From UBA8517 sp964606975 (GTDB lineage Bacteria > Patescibacteriota > Microgenomatia > UBA8517): a stretch of DNA of 64,000 nt. How positions within the stretch are numbered: the first letter of the stretch is position 1; each line of letters starts with the position of its first letter. Under the pieces are notes generated by a model. That model was not told the DNA's origin. It worked only from the letters and a program-made list of their open reading frames with translations, and did no database searches. The stretch lies in NCBI GenBank assembly GCA_964606975.1, contig CAZSGY010000006.1, forward strand, positions 25,286 through 89,285. The letters run 5' to 3'. A program made the translations under genes and the position numbers. This document shows, piece by piece, positions 24,671 to 32,557 of the stretch.

Positions 24671-25150
24671 ATGAACAAGAAAGTGTTCGGAAGAAAACTT
24701 TCCCGTAGTCGACCCGCTAGAGAAGCTCTTTTTACATCTTTAGCAAAAGCGTTGATTATTAACGGAAAAATAGTAACCACCCGTGCAAAAGCAAAGGCGG
24801 TAACTCCCGATGTGGAGAAAATGGTCACATTAGCCAGAAAATCGGGAATTACCAGTAGGAGAAAGGTTATGTCTATGCTCGATAACTCCAGAGAGGAAGT
24901 TAACATACTTTTCGCTGATATTGCCAAAGCTTTTTCCGAGAGAACGTCCGGTTTTACCAGAATAATTTCACTTCCCAAAAGACGCGGTGACAATGCCCAA
25001 ATGGTAAGATTGGAGTGGACGGAAAAAATAGGGAATGCAAATCAAAAATTAGAAACTGGCAAGAAAGCAAGCAAGAAAGAAGTAAAAACGGAGAAAAAAG
25101 TGAACAAACCGGTATCTAAGAAGACTAAAAAAGCAGTGACTAATTTCTGA
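24671..25150 (+). CDS. rplQ: 50S ribosomal protein L17
   Basis: L17 lies near the tunnel exit. The family core starts MNKKVFGRKLSRSRPAREALF and has NGKIVTTRAKAKAV, followed by RIISLPKRRGDNAQMVRLEW. The 159 residues exceed the usual 120 because of a Lys-rich tail after residue 120. It is directly downstream of rpoA. Confidence 0.95.
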   Translation: MNKKVFGRKLSRSRPAREALFTSLAKALIINGKIVTTRAKAKAVTPDVEKMVTLARKSGITSRRKVMSMLDNSREEVNILFADIAKAFSERTSGFTRIISLPKRRGDNAQMVRLEWTEKIGNANQKLETGKKASKKEVKTEKKVNKPVSKKTKKAVTNF

Positions 25151-25167
25151 TTATTAATTACCAATCT

Positions 25168-25584
25168 ATGAAAACATATCAGCCAAAAGAAAGTGAAATC
25201 AAAAGAAGCTGGCATTTAGTTGATGCCAAAGACGAGATTTTGGGCCGGATTTCGACCAAAATCGCAGATCTTTTGACAGGTAAAGGAAAATCGACATTCA
25301 GTAGGCATATGGATACCGGAGATTTTGTGGTTGTGATCAATGCTGAGAAAGTTGCCGTGACCGGCAGGAAAGCATCGCAGAAACTTTACCAAAGACATTC
25401 CGGCTATCCGTCTGGATTTAAGCAAAGAACTTACGATATGGTTATGGAACAAAACCCGGAAAGAATCATTGAACATGCTGTTTCCGGCATGATTCCCGAC
25501 AACCGTCTCAAAAAAGGAAGAATGTTAAGACTTAAAGTGGTGGTCGGAGATAAAAATCCCTACGAAAAAGAATTTAAGAAATAA
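25168..25584 (+). CDS. rplM: 50S ribosomal protein L13
   Basis: L13 is an early 50S assembly protein. The 138 residues show SWHLVDAKDEILGRISTKIADLL, the HMDTGDFVVVINAEKV block, YQRHSGYPSGFK and a GMIPDNRLKKGRMLRLKV stretch. Its stop overlaps the rpsI start (TAATG). Confidence 0.96.
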   Translation: MKTYQPKESEIKRSWHLVDAKDEILGRISTKIADLLTGKGKSTFSRHMDTGDFVVVINAEKVAVTGRKASQKLYQRHSGYPSGFKQRTYDMVMEQNPERIIEHAVSGMIPDNRLKKGRMLRLKVVVGDKNPYEKEFKK

Positions 25585-25994
25585 TGGCAAAAATAAAGAA
25601 AATAGATTACATATTTGCGGTAGGCAGAAGGAAAGAAAGCACGGCACGTGTCAGGCTTTACAGAGGCAAGGCAGAAAACACCATTAATTCTATGCCCGCA
25701 GCCAAGTATTTCCCGGGTGAGTTATCAGCAAAATTAATGGCCAAGCCGTTTGGTGCAACTGAAACATCAGAAAAATATTATTTTTCCGCCAAAGTTGCCG
25801 GGGGCGGAAAAGAGGGACAACTAAGCGCACTTTCGTTGGGGCTTTCCAGAGCTTTGGTAAAAGTTGCACCTGATAAAAACAAACTTGTTTTGAAAAAGCT
25901 CGGTCTTTTAACCCGTGACTCCAGAATTAGGCAAAGAAGAATGGTTGGAAAAGGTGGAAAAGCAAGGCGCGCCAAACAGTCTCCAAAGCGTTAA
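25584..25994 (+). CDS. rpsI: 30S ribosomal protein S9
   Basis: S9 reaches the P-site tRNA with its C-terminal tail. The 136 residues show FAVGRRKESTARVRLYRG, the KVAGGGKEGQLSALSLGLSRAL block, GLLTRDSRIRQRRMVGKGGKARRAKQ and the invariant-type SPKR end. It closes the ribosomal superoperon; the next gene has its own promoter 12 bases later. Confidence 0.96.
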   Translation: MAKIKKIDYIFAVGRRKESTARVRLYRGKAENTINSMPAAKYFPGELSAKLMAKPFGATETSEKYYFSAKVAGGGKEGQLSALSLGLSRALVKVAPDKNKLVLKKLGLLTRDSRIRQRRMVGKGGKARRAKQSPKR

Positions 25995-26002
25995 ACCTCA
26001 TT

Positions 26003-26011
26003 TGTTATACT
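26003..26011 (+). promoter_or_regulatory. Extended -10 promoter of the 366-aa gene
   Basis: TGT followed by TATACT (26006-26011) forms an extended -10 box. It ends 10 nt before the ATG at 26022, so the leader would be about 4 nt. Confidence 0.5.
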
Positions 26012-26021
26012 GTTTTAAGGA

Positions 26022-27122
26022 ATGGAAACAGAAAATAATTCTGAAGTTGGCGAACTCTATCCAATTTCTTTGGAAGAAACGTGCGTAATTGGCAGTATTC
26101 TCTATAAGGATTATCAAACTGATGGGACAGAAGGTAATATTAGGGGACATAGAGCAATAGATTCTCTGGTCAAAGCTGTTGATAAAGGTTGCAAAGCCTC
26201 AATTATTATTAGTCAGGAAACTGATAAAAAGTTTATCTCTGATTTAAAAGGAAAATTATCAAACCTGGGCGATAAAAGTGAAAATGTTGTTTGGCACATG
26301 CAAAGCAAAACCGGTTACAGTGAAGCTAGACGTGAGGCAATAGAGTTGGCAAAGGCGAAATATCCAGAAACACGCGCCTTTATTATGCAAGAGATAGAAA
26401 AGGATTTAACTTCAAATTACGATAGTTTTGTAAACAAGCTATCCGATAACAAGATCTTAGTAATGATGAACAGAGGGGTGAATATTCCATACAATGAAAA
26501 TCCCTGGCAGGATACTAAACATTTAGGGGCAAATTTGCCCAGAGAACAATTTTGGGGAGAAAGACACCAAAATATTGAAATGGCAAACCAAGAAAGTGCT
26601 GCCGGATTAACAAAAGAACCTCATTTTTGGGACAGGTTAAATGGTACACGGATAATTAGAAACGAACGGGTTAAAATTGGAGACGTTGAAATAAATCCGA
26701 CTGACTTAATGCTTCTAAAATATAAATATTCAGATGGTTATTCGGAAGAGGATAGAAAAAATAAAATCGATACATATTCAGCCAGTGTTTATAATTTAGT
26801 CCCAATATTGGAATCCCTAGGCGGTGAGGATAAAATAGCCGAAGTTCCTGTAGAATATATTCACTCTGAAGGCCAAAGGCAATTGGAGGAGGGAAACTCG
26901 GAGTTTAAAGAAAAAAGATTGGGACATAAAGTCGATTTGCCAGCAATTAATTTTGATATTGTTGCAAATATAAAAGAATGGAAAAAAGAAGGAAGGTGGC
27001 CGCAGGTTTTATTGGATGCGCTGAAGACTGACAAAACTTTGGAAATAAAACATTTTGATAAGAATGAATATAGTTTAACAGGAGTTAATAATCCGACTTT
27101 TGGTCGGGGTGCTGAGAATTGA
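26022..27122 (+). CDS. Uncharacterised protein, possibly GT-A-like
   Basis: I do not recognise the family. The 366 residues are soluble and without a signal peptide. The first half shows an alternating strand-helix pattern, with KASIIISQ, a helix, and AFIMQEIEKDL after about 120 residues. That is reminiscent of GT-A nucleotide-sugar enzymes with an acidic metal site, but this is weak. The second half is charged and rich in helices. The gene has its own promoter and its last 22 bases overlap the 3' end of the convergent tRNA-Pro gene, so its final residues (FGRGAEN) are encoded by tRNA sequence. That suggests the original stop was lost or the tRNA moved next to it. Confidence 0.6.
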   Translation: METENNSEVGELYPISLEETCVIGSILYKDYQTDGTEGNIRGHRAIDSLVKAVDKGCKASIIISQETDKKFISDLKGKLSNLGDKSENVVWHMQSKTGYSEARREAIELAKAKYPETRAFIMQEIEKDLTSNYDSFVNKLSDNKILVMMNRGVNIPYNENPWQDTKHLGANLPREQFWGERHQNIEMANQESAAGLTKEPHFWDRLNGTRIIRNERVKIGDVEINPTDLMLLKYKYSDGYSEEDRKNKIDTYSASVYNLVPILESLGGEDKIAEVPVEYIHSEGQRQLEEGNSEFKEKRLGHKVDLPAINFDIVANIKEWKKEGRWPQVLLDALKTDKTLEIKHFDKNEYSLTGVNNPTFGRGAEN

Positions 27123-27174
27123 ACTCAGTTCAGACGCACCCCATGCGCCTATTCTACCGGTGAACTACACCCCG
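27101..27174 (-). tRNA. tRNA-Pro (anticodon GGG), CCA encoded
   Basis: Folded by hand on the minus strand. The acceptor CGGGGTG pairs fully with CACCCCG and is followed by A73 and an encoded CCA (27103-27101). The D-stem is GTTC/GAAT. The anticodon stem GGCGC/GCGTC carries the loop ATGGGGT with anticodon GGG. The T-stem CTGAG/CTCAG carries loop TTCAATT. C1-G72 and A73 are the expected bacterial tRNA-Pro identity features. The gene reads proline codon CCC (and CCU by wobble). Confidence 0.93.
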
Positions 27175-27213
27175 AAATTTTCAGAGAGAGCGGTTCAGCG
27201 GCCAAGCTTCGCT

Positions 27214-27233
27214 TACCGGTGAACTACACCCCG
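27214..27233 (-). repeat. Duplicated 5' piece of tRNA-Pro
   Basis: Bases 27214-27233 repeat exactly the 20 bases at 27155-27174, which are the acceptor, D-stem and D-loop start of the tRNA-Pro gene. The copy is 59 bp away, in the same orientation, and lacks the rest of a tRNA. It is a fragment and not a second functional gene. Confidence 0.85.
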
Positions 27234-27317
27234 TTTTTCAAACCGCCTCTATTTTACCATGCCTGCGTTAAAATTCCCCATTGAATTTATTTTTCCGGCG
27301 TTGTAAAAGATAAGGAC

Positions 27318-28403
27318 ATGCCAAAAACAAAAAAACCCGAAATTGAGGCTCCAATTAAACAGGAGGGTGGCACTGCCAAACTTCAGGCAATAAGACTGGC
27401 AATGGACCAGATCGAAAAACAGTATGGAAAAGGCTCCATCATGAGGCTTGGTGGCGATTCTGGTGAAAAATACAAAATTGACGTTATCTCTACGGGCTCT
27501 CTGGCTGTAGATTTAGCGCTTGGCGTCGGAGGGCTACCTAGAGGCAGAATCATAGAAATCTACGGTCCTGAGGCCTCTGGTAAGACCACACTGGCCCTTT
27601 CGGTCGTTGCCGAGGCGCAGAAAGCCGGTGGGCAGTGCGCATTCGTGGATGCTGAGCATGCACTTGACCCTGTTCGTGCTGAGATCCTTGGGGTGGATCT
27701 GGATAATCTTCTCATGTCTCAACCCGATACAGGTGAACAAGCTTTGGAAATAACGGAAACCTTAATCCGCTCAGGTGCAATTGATGTTGTTGTGGTTGAC
27801 TCGGTCGCAGCCCTTGTGCCGCGTGCGGAACTTGAGGGTGAAATGGGAGATTCGGTTATGGGAATGCAGGCAAGACTTATGAGTCAGGCACTACGTAAGC
27901 TGACGGGTGCTATAAGCAAATCAAAAACGGTTCTGATTTTTACAAATCAGCTAAGACAAAAAATCGGAGTTATGTTTGGAAACCCGGAAACAACCCCGGG
28001 CGGGCTTGCTCTTAAATTTTATTCATCTGTCAGAATCGATCTTCGAAGAATCGAGGTTCTCAAAGACGGCGAAAAGGTAATCGGTTCGCGTCACCGTGCC
28101 CGTATTGTTAAAAACAAAGTTGCGCCTCCGCTTCGCGTTGCGGAATTCGACATAATGGAGTCTGAAGGAATAAGCCGGGCCGGTGGAATTTTGGATGTAG
28201 GACTGGAACTGGGAATTATTGGCAAAAGCGGGTCGTTCTTTAATTATGGAGATAAACCAATCGCGCAAGGTAAGGAAGCGGCAAAAATGTATTTAAGGGA
28301 TAATCCGAAAGTTGCCGAAGAAATTGATAAAAAGATACGCGGCATGGTTGCTTCGGGCCAAAAACTTCCAAAAGAAATCGGAGAAGAAGAAAAAGAGGAG
28401 TAA
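27318..28403 (+). CDS. recA: Recombinase RecA
   Basis: RecA forms the strand-exchange filament on single-stranded DNA. The 361 residues have the Walker A motif GPEASGKT (83-90), Walker B VVVVDSVAALVP, loop L1 DSVMGMQARLMSQALRKL, and the L2 region TNQLRQKIGVMFGNPETTPGG. The Glu/Lys-rich C-terminal tail is typical. recX follows after 11 bases, a common pairing. The 143-bp upstream gap holds the tRNA fragment and no clear SOS box that I can identify. Confidence 0.98.
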   Translation: MPKTKKPEIEAPIKQEGGTAKLQAIRLAMDQIEKQYGKGSIMRLGGDSGEKYKIDVISTGSLAVDLALGVGGLPRGRIIEIYGPEASGKTTLALSVVAEAQKAGGQCAFVDAEHALDPVRAEILGVDLDNLLMSQPDTGEQALEITETLIRSGAIDVVVVDSVAALVPRAELEGEMGDSVMGMQARLMSQALRKLTGAISKSKTVLIFTNQLRQKIGVMFGNPETTPGGLALKFYSSVRIDLRRIEVLKDGEKVIGSRHRARIVKNKVAPPLRVAEFDIMESEGISRAGGILDVGLELGIIGKSGSFFNYGDKPIAQGKEAAKMYLRDNPKVAEEIDKKIRGMVASGQKLPKEIGEEEKEE

Positions 28404-28414
28404 ACTCCCGGCGT

Positions 28415-29038
28415 ATGCCAACTGTTACCCTACTCAAGTCTCAAAAAAACGGTAAAAGAGTCAATGTTTATCTTGACGGGGTTTTTGGTTTCGGAATTGA
28501 TCTTGATAATCTCGTTTTGTCTCACATTAAAATCGGAACTGAGCTGACGGATGAAGAAGTTCAAAAAATAGTCAGAAAGGCTGAATTCCAAAAAACTCTT
28601 GATAAATTGCTGAGATTTGCGACCATGAGGCCCCGCAGCGAAAAGGAAATTGATGAATATCTTAAGCGCAAAAAAGTTCACGAAAGCATGTGGCGGGATT
28701 TGTTTGAAAAATTAAAGCATTTTGAACTTTTGGATGATGCAAAGTTTGCCAAATGGTGGGTAGATCAGCGCCTTGCTTTCAAGAAAATATCTTCAAAAGT
28801 TCTAAAGCTGGAACTCCTCAGAAAAGGAATTAAAAAAGAAACTATTGAGAATGTTCTTGAGGAGACGCCAATTGATGAAAAGAAGATGGCAATGGAACTG
28901 TTGCAAAAACGTGCTTACAAATGGGAAAAACTAGACCCGAAAACGGCCAGGCAGAAAAAATTTCAATACCTGGCGGGAAAAGGATTTGATTGGGAAGTAA
29001 TAACGGAAATATTAAAAGCCGATACGCTTAACGATTAA
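28415..29038 (+). CDS. recX: Regulatory protein RecX
   Basis: RecX modulates RecA filament growth. The 207 residues show the helical-repeat pattern of the family, with MRPRSEKEIDEYLKRK, LLDDAKFAKWWVDQRLAFKK, VLKLELLRKGIKKETIENVL and a third repeat near the end (FQYLAGKGFDWEVITEIL). An N-terminal beta-rich extension precedes it. It is 11 bases downstream of recA and surely cotranscribed. Confidence 0.92.
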   Translation: MPTVTLLKSQKNGKRVNVYLDGVFGFGIDLDNLVLSHIKIGTELTDEEVQKIVRKAEFQKTLDKLLRFATMRPRSEKEIDEYLKRKKVHESMWRDLFEKLKHFELLDDAKFAKWWVDQRLAFKKISSKVLKLELLRKGIKKETIENVLEETPIDEKKMAMELLQKRAYKWEKLDPKTARQKKFQYLAGKGFDWEVITEILKADTLND

Positions 29039-29045
29039 TTTGAAC

Positions 29046-29075
29046 TTGTCAGTTTTCAGCTATGTGTGGTAAAAT
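29046..29075 (+). promoter_or_regulatory. Promoter of the RNase Y-like gene (extended -10)
   Basis: TTGTCA (29046-29051), an 18-bp spacer and TAAAAT (29070-29075) preceded by TGG form a strong promoter. The start near 29082 leaves a leader of about 92 nt, unusually long for this genome. Confidence 0.7.
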
Positions 29076-29096
29076 CTAGCTAGAGCTAAAGGAAAA

Positions 29097-29153
29097 TGGT
29101 TAAAAGAACTTTATATACAGCTTCTTTCACCGCAAGCCTTATTTAAAGGCGGT
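29097..29153 (+). promoter_or_regulatory. Leader of the RNase Y-like gene: short uORF and hairpin
   Basis: An AAGGA site precedes a 16-codon frame (ATG at 29097, TAA at 29145-29147; MVKRTLYTASFTASLI). Its 3' end overlaps a hairpin: GCCTT (29136-29140) pairs with AAGGC (29146-29150) around ATTTA, with ACC/GGT extending the stem past a 4-nt bulge. This could be a leader peptide and a cleavage or control site; function is inferred only. Confidence 0.35.
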
Positions 29154-29173
29154 TCCTCTTTGGCCCAAAAATT

Positions 29174-30337
29174 ATGAATACACAAGACGAATATAGAGAA
29201 AAACTTGCCAGTGTTGCCAAAATGACCCCTGACGAGGCTAAACGCGCACTTCTCGATGAAGTTCAAAAAGATCTGACCGCCGAAGTAGCCAAAAAAATTA
29301 GGGCAGCCGAGGAAAAAATTAAAGAAGAGGCGCATGCCAAGGCAGAAGAGATTTTAATTGACGCCATGAAACATGGTGCGACAAATTACACAGCCGAATA
29401 TACCGTTTCCTCCGTCACTGTTCCAAATGAAGACGCCAAAGGCCGAATCATCGGAGCCGGCGGAAGAAATATCAGGACTTTTGAAAAAGAAGCCGGAGTG
29501 GAAATAGAAATCGATGAGACTCCGGAGATAAGGCTCTCTTCGTTTGATTCAATAAGGCGTGAGGTTGCCAGGCGTGCACTGGAAATTTTGATTAAAGACG
29601 CCAGAATCCAGCCTTCAAGAATTGAAGAGGTTGTTGCTCAGGTCAGGAACGAAATGGAGGATGTTTTATTGGAGGAGGGAAAGAAAATCACGCATGAATG
29701 CGGTGTTTATAATCTGCCGGTAGAGCTTATGCGCATGATCGGACGTTTCAAATTCAGGACTTCCTACGGGCAGAATTTGGGAATTCATACGATTGAAGAG
29801 ACAAGAATGGGTGTAGCGATTGCCGAAGAGATCGGGGCAAAAGCTGACATTGTTAGGCTGGGATGCCTGCTCCATGATATTGGTAAGGTTGTCACAAACG
29901 AAGAGGGTAACCACATCGAACTGGGCGTTAATCTTCTTAAAAAATACGGTATTCCCAAAGAAGTCATTGCCACCGTCGCCGAGCATCATGAAGATAAGCC
30001 TTTTAGTAGCAATGAAAGCGTAATTGTTTGGATGGCTGATGCAATTTCCGGAAGCAGGCCCGGAGCGAGGTACGAACCCCACGAGGATTACGTTAAAAGA
30101 ATGAGTACAATCGAAGAGATTGCCAAAGGTTTCCCCGGAGTCGAAACGACATTTGCATTCCAGGCAGGACGTGATGTTAGGGTAATCGTGAATCCTGATG
30201 AGGTTGATGATGACAAATTAACAGTCCTGGCTCACGACATTGCCAAGAAATTGGAAAAAGAGGCCGAATATGCGGGACAAATCAAAGTTTCGGTAATCCG
30301 TGAAGTCAGAGCTACCGAGACAACTTCTGCCAAGTAA
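29174..30337 (+). CDS. rny: RNase Y-like KH-HD phosphohydrolase without membrane anchor
   Basis: RNase Y is an endoribonuclease that starts mRNA decay. The 387 residues comprise a short coiled-coil-like N-terminus (1-70), a KH domain with GRIIGAGGRNI (90-100), and an HD domain with LLHDIGK (H234, D235) plus AEHHEDKP (269-276). Canonical RNase Y is about 520 residues with an N-terminal membrane helix and long coiled coil; both are missing here. An in-frame TAA about 27 bases upstream rules out a longer start. The GxxG loop reads GAGG where GREG is usual. It is likely a soluble RNase Y; another KH-HD role cannot be excluded. Confidence 0.88.
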   Translation: MNTQDEYREKLASVAKMTPDEAKRALLDEVQKDLTAEVAKKIRAAEEKIKEEAHAKAEEILIDAMKHGATNYTAEYTVSSVTVPNEDAKGRIIGAGGRNIRTFEKEAGVEIEIDETPEIRLSSFDSIRREVARRALEILIKDARIQPSRIEEVVAQVRNEMEDVLLEEGKKITHECGVYNLPVELMRMIGRFKFRTSYGQNLGIHTIEETRMGVAIAEEIGAKADIVRLGCLLHDIGKVVTNEEGNHIELGVNLLKKYGIPKEVIATVAEHHEDKPFSSNESVIVWMADAISGSRPGARYEPHEDYVKRMSTIEEIAKGFPGVETTFAFQAGRDVRVIVNPDEVDDDKLTVLAHDIAKKLEKEAEYAGQIKVSVIREVRATETTSAK

Positions 30338-30346
30338 CAATTTTTC

Positions 30347-30375
30347 TTGACTTTTTTAAAAACTTGCCGTATTCT
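30347..30375 (+). promoter_or_regulatory. HU gene promoter (TTGACT-17-TATTCT)
   Basis: TTGACT (30347-30352) and TATTCT (30370-30375) are 17 bp apart. The -10 box ends 9 nt before the ATG at 30385, leaving at most a few bases of leader. Confidence 0.65.
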
Positions 30376-30384
30376 TGAGACGAT

Positions 30385-30660
30385 ATGACGAAAACAGAAC
30401 TTCTCGACCAGGTTGCCAGGAAATCGCACCTTACCAAAAAAGCTGCAGAAGAGGCAATCGATGTGTTTTTAGACGAGGTCGGGCGTGTTCTCAGTAAAGG
30501 GGAAAAAGTAGTTTTGTCCGGTTTTGGAACGTTTAGAGTAATTTCTATGAAGGGAAAAACAGTTAAGATTCCCAAAACCGATAAAATGGTCTCGATCAAG
30601 ACACACAGACTTCCGAGATTTACTCCGGGTAAAAAACTCAAAAGACAAGTAAGTCGTTAA
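30385..30660 (+). CDS. hup: HU-family DNA-binding protein
   Basis: HU bends and compacts DNA. The 91 residues start MTKTELLDQVARKSHLTKKAAEEAID. The beta-arm region has FGTFRVISMKGKTVKIPKTDKM, and the end RLPRFTPGKKLKRQVSR matches the family. The arm tip differs from the common RNPQTG (it reads KIPKTD). It is monocistronic, with its own strong promoter. Confidence 0.95.
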   Translation: MTKTELLDQVARKSHLTKKAAEEAIDVFLDEVGRVLSKGEKVVLSGFGTFRVISMKGKTVKIPKTDKMVSIKTHRLPRFTPGKKLKRQVSR

Positions 30661-30750
30661 GGCTCCAAATATTAATTTCTAAATCCTAAATTCCAGTTTT
30701 GGTGTTCTTTTTTGAATCTATTTAGATTTTAGTGATTAGAATCTATAGTT

Positions 30751-30759
30751 TGCTATACT
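30751..30759 (+). promoter_or_regulatory. ABC exporter operon promoter (extended -10, leaderless)
   Basis: TGC followed by TATACT (30754-30759) ends 6 nt before the ATG at 30766. A 14-bp palindrome AATCTATTTAGATT lies 25 bp upstream of the box (30715-30728), with a further AATCTA half-copy at 30740-30745, which could be an operator. Confidence 0.55.
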
Positions 30760-30765
30760 AAGGCT

Positions 30766-31752
30766 ATGGATCGGGCAATCATTGTTGACGGTTTAGTAAA
30801 AAAATTTGAAGTTACAGAAAAAGAAGCCGGATTGTCCGGTGCCATCAAGTCTCTTATTTCTCCCAAGAAAAAAATCATACCCGCCCTGAGAGGAATATCT
30901 TTTACGGTTCAACCCGGAGAGCTGGTGGGTTTTATCGGTCCGAACGGAGCGGGGAAAACCACAACTCTAAAAACACTCTCAGGTCTTTTGTATCCGACAG
31001 AAGGTTTTGTCCAAGTCCTGGAATTTGATCCCTGGACGCGGAACCCTGACTTTTTAAAACAAATATCACTAGTCATGGGTCAGAAAAACCAGTTATGGTG
31101 GGATCTGCCGGCAATTGAAACTTTTGAATTGAATCGGGCAATTTACGATATTCCCACACGTACCTATAAAGAAAACTTAAGTGAGCTTGTTGAGCTTCTG
31201 GACATAGGCAAACTTATAAATATTCCTGTACGTAAACTTTCGCTGGGTCAAAGGATGAGAATGGAATTAACGGCAGCTTTGCTTCACAAACCCAAAGTAC
31301 TTTTCTTAGATGAACCGACGATCGGTCTGGATATTTTTGCTCAGGCAAAAATACGCGACTTTATTTATGAATACAACACCAAATACGGAGCAACGATACT
31401 CCTAACTTCACACAACATGAACGACCTGACTAATTTGGCCAGACGGGTAATCATTGTTAATGATGGACGCCTTCTTTACGACGGTCCATTTGAAGAATTA
31501 ATTTCAAAATTTGCCAAAGAAAAATTAATTAAAGCCAGGCTTTCCAATGAAGACAATATCTCCGAATTGGAAAAAATTGGCAAAATTAAAAAACTGACAT
31601 TTCCGGAAGTTATAATATCAGTTCCCAGAACGGCGGCCGCTGTTGCCGCAGCCGAACTTTTGCAGAATTTTCCGGTTGATGATTTAACAATAGAAGAAAT
31701 TCCGATAGAAGAGGTAATTAAAAAGGCTTTTAAAAATGAAGTTCGCAAATGA
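30766..31752 (+). CDS. ABC-2 type exporter, ATP-binding protein
   Basis: This is the ATPase of a three-gene ABC transporter. The 328 residues have Walker A GPNGAGKTT, the Q-loop region MGQKNQLWWDLP, the signature LSLGQRMRMELTAALL, Walker B VLFLDEPT and the H-loop LTSHN. The N-terminal 30 residues and the C-terminal 90 residues match the pattern of the COG4586 subfamily, which pairs with two different membrane proteins. It overlaps the first permease by 4 bases. The substrate is unknown. Confidence 0.92.
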   Translation: MDRAIIVDGLVKKFEVTEKEAGLSGAIKSLISPKKKIIPALRGISFTVQPGELVGFIGPNGAGKTTTLKTLSGLLYPTEGFVQVLEFDPWTRNPDFLKQISLVMGQKNQLWWDLPAIETFELNRAIYDIPTRTYKENLSELVELLDIGKLINIPVRKLSLGQRMRMELTAALLHKPKVLFLDEPTIGLDIFAQAKIRDFIYEYNTKYGATILLTSHNMNDLTNLARRVIIVNDGRLLYDGPFEELISKFAKEKLIKARLSNEDNISELEKIGKIKKLTFPEVIISVPRTAAAVAAAELLQNFPVDDLTIEEIPIEEVIKKAFKNEVRK

Positions 31753-32552
31753 GGAAGTACTTATCAATTTTTAAAATCTCCTTTGAAGAAGAATTCGCCT
31801 ACAAATGGAATTTCATTCTTTGGAGGTTTCGCAATGTCTTACAGATATTACTGACTTACTTTCTTTGGAGCACGATTTATTCAGATCCCGGTAGACAAAT
31901 TTTCGGCTACGACAGAGCTAAAATTTTGACTTATGTTTTTGGAATTATGATAGTCAGGGCTCTGGTTTTATCTGCAAGGGCAATGGATGTAAGCCGGGAC
32001 GTGGCCAGTGGAGATCTATCCAACTATTTGACTAAGCCAATAAATTATTTCGGGTACTGGTTTACAAGAGATTTATCCAGCAAGTTCTTAAATTTGGCTT
32101 TTGCCGCTATCGAATTTTTGTTATTGTATCTGATTCTCAAACCGCCGTTTTTTTTGCAGACAAATCCTACCACGTTATTGGCATTTTTACTGAGCATTGT
32201 TTTGGCAATTCTTATTTATTTCCTGATACTTTTGCTTGTCAGTGCCATACCCTTCTGGATTCCGGAACTTGGGTGGGGCTCTCACTTTTTGGTTACGATT
32301 GTGATTGTTGAAGCACTTTCCGGTACTATTTTTCCGATAAATATTCTGCCCCACGGCTTGCAATCGGCGATTTTGGCAACCCCCTTCCCGTACCTGATTT
32401 ATTTTCCCGTCCAGATTTATTTAGGGAATGTTGCCGGCTGGTCTCTTTTTGGCGGACTCCTGACCGCTGCCGCTTGGGTTGGAATTCTGTGGGTGTCTCT
32501 AAATGTAGTTTGGCAAAAAGGGTTGAAAGTTTACCAGTCTTTTGGCGGTTAA
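31749..32552 (+). CDS. ABC-2 type exporter, first permease
   Basis: This 267-residue membrane protein has about six hydrophobic segments and the family-like stretches KWNFILWRFRNVLQILLTYFLW and SRDVASGDLSNYLTKPINYFGYW. It resembles COG4587 permeases. The ATG overlaps the ATPase stop (ATGA). With the ATPase and the next permease it forms a heteromeric exporter. Confidence 0.88.
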   Translation: MRKYLSIFKISFEEEFAYKWNFILWRFRNVLQILLTYFLWSTIYSDPGRQIFGYDRAKILTYVFGIMIVRALVLSARAMDVSRDVASGDLSNYLTKPINYFGYWFTRDLSSKFLNLAFAAIEFLLLYLILKPPFFLQTNPTTLLAFLLSIVLAILIYFLILLLVSAIPFWIPELGWGSHFLVTIVIVEALSGTIFPINILPHGLQSAILATPFPYLIYFPVQIYLGNVAGWSLFGGLLTAAAWVGILWVSLNVVWQKGLKVYQSFGG

Positions 32553-32557
32553 AAAAT

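Noticed and set aside
26022..27233. Integrated mobile element at the tRNA-Pro
   Set aside because: There is no integrase, no 3'-end duplication and just one gene; the fragment alone is not enough.
27175..27240. Second tRNA gene beside tRNA-Pro
   Set aside because: Only 20 nt of the 5' end are copied; no anticodon stem, T-arm or 3' acceptor follows.
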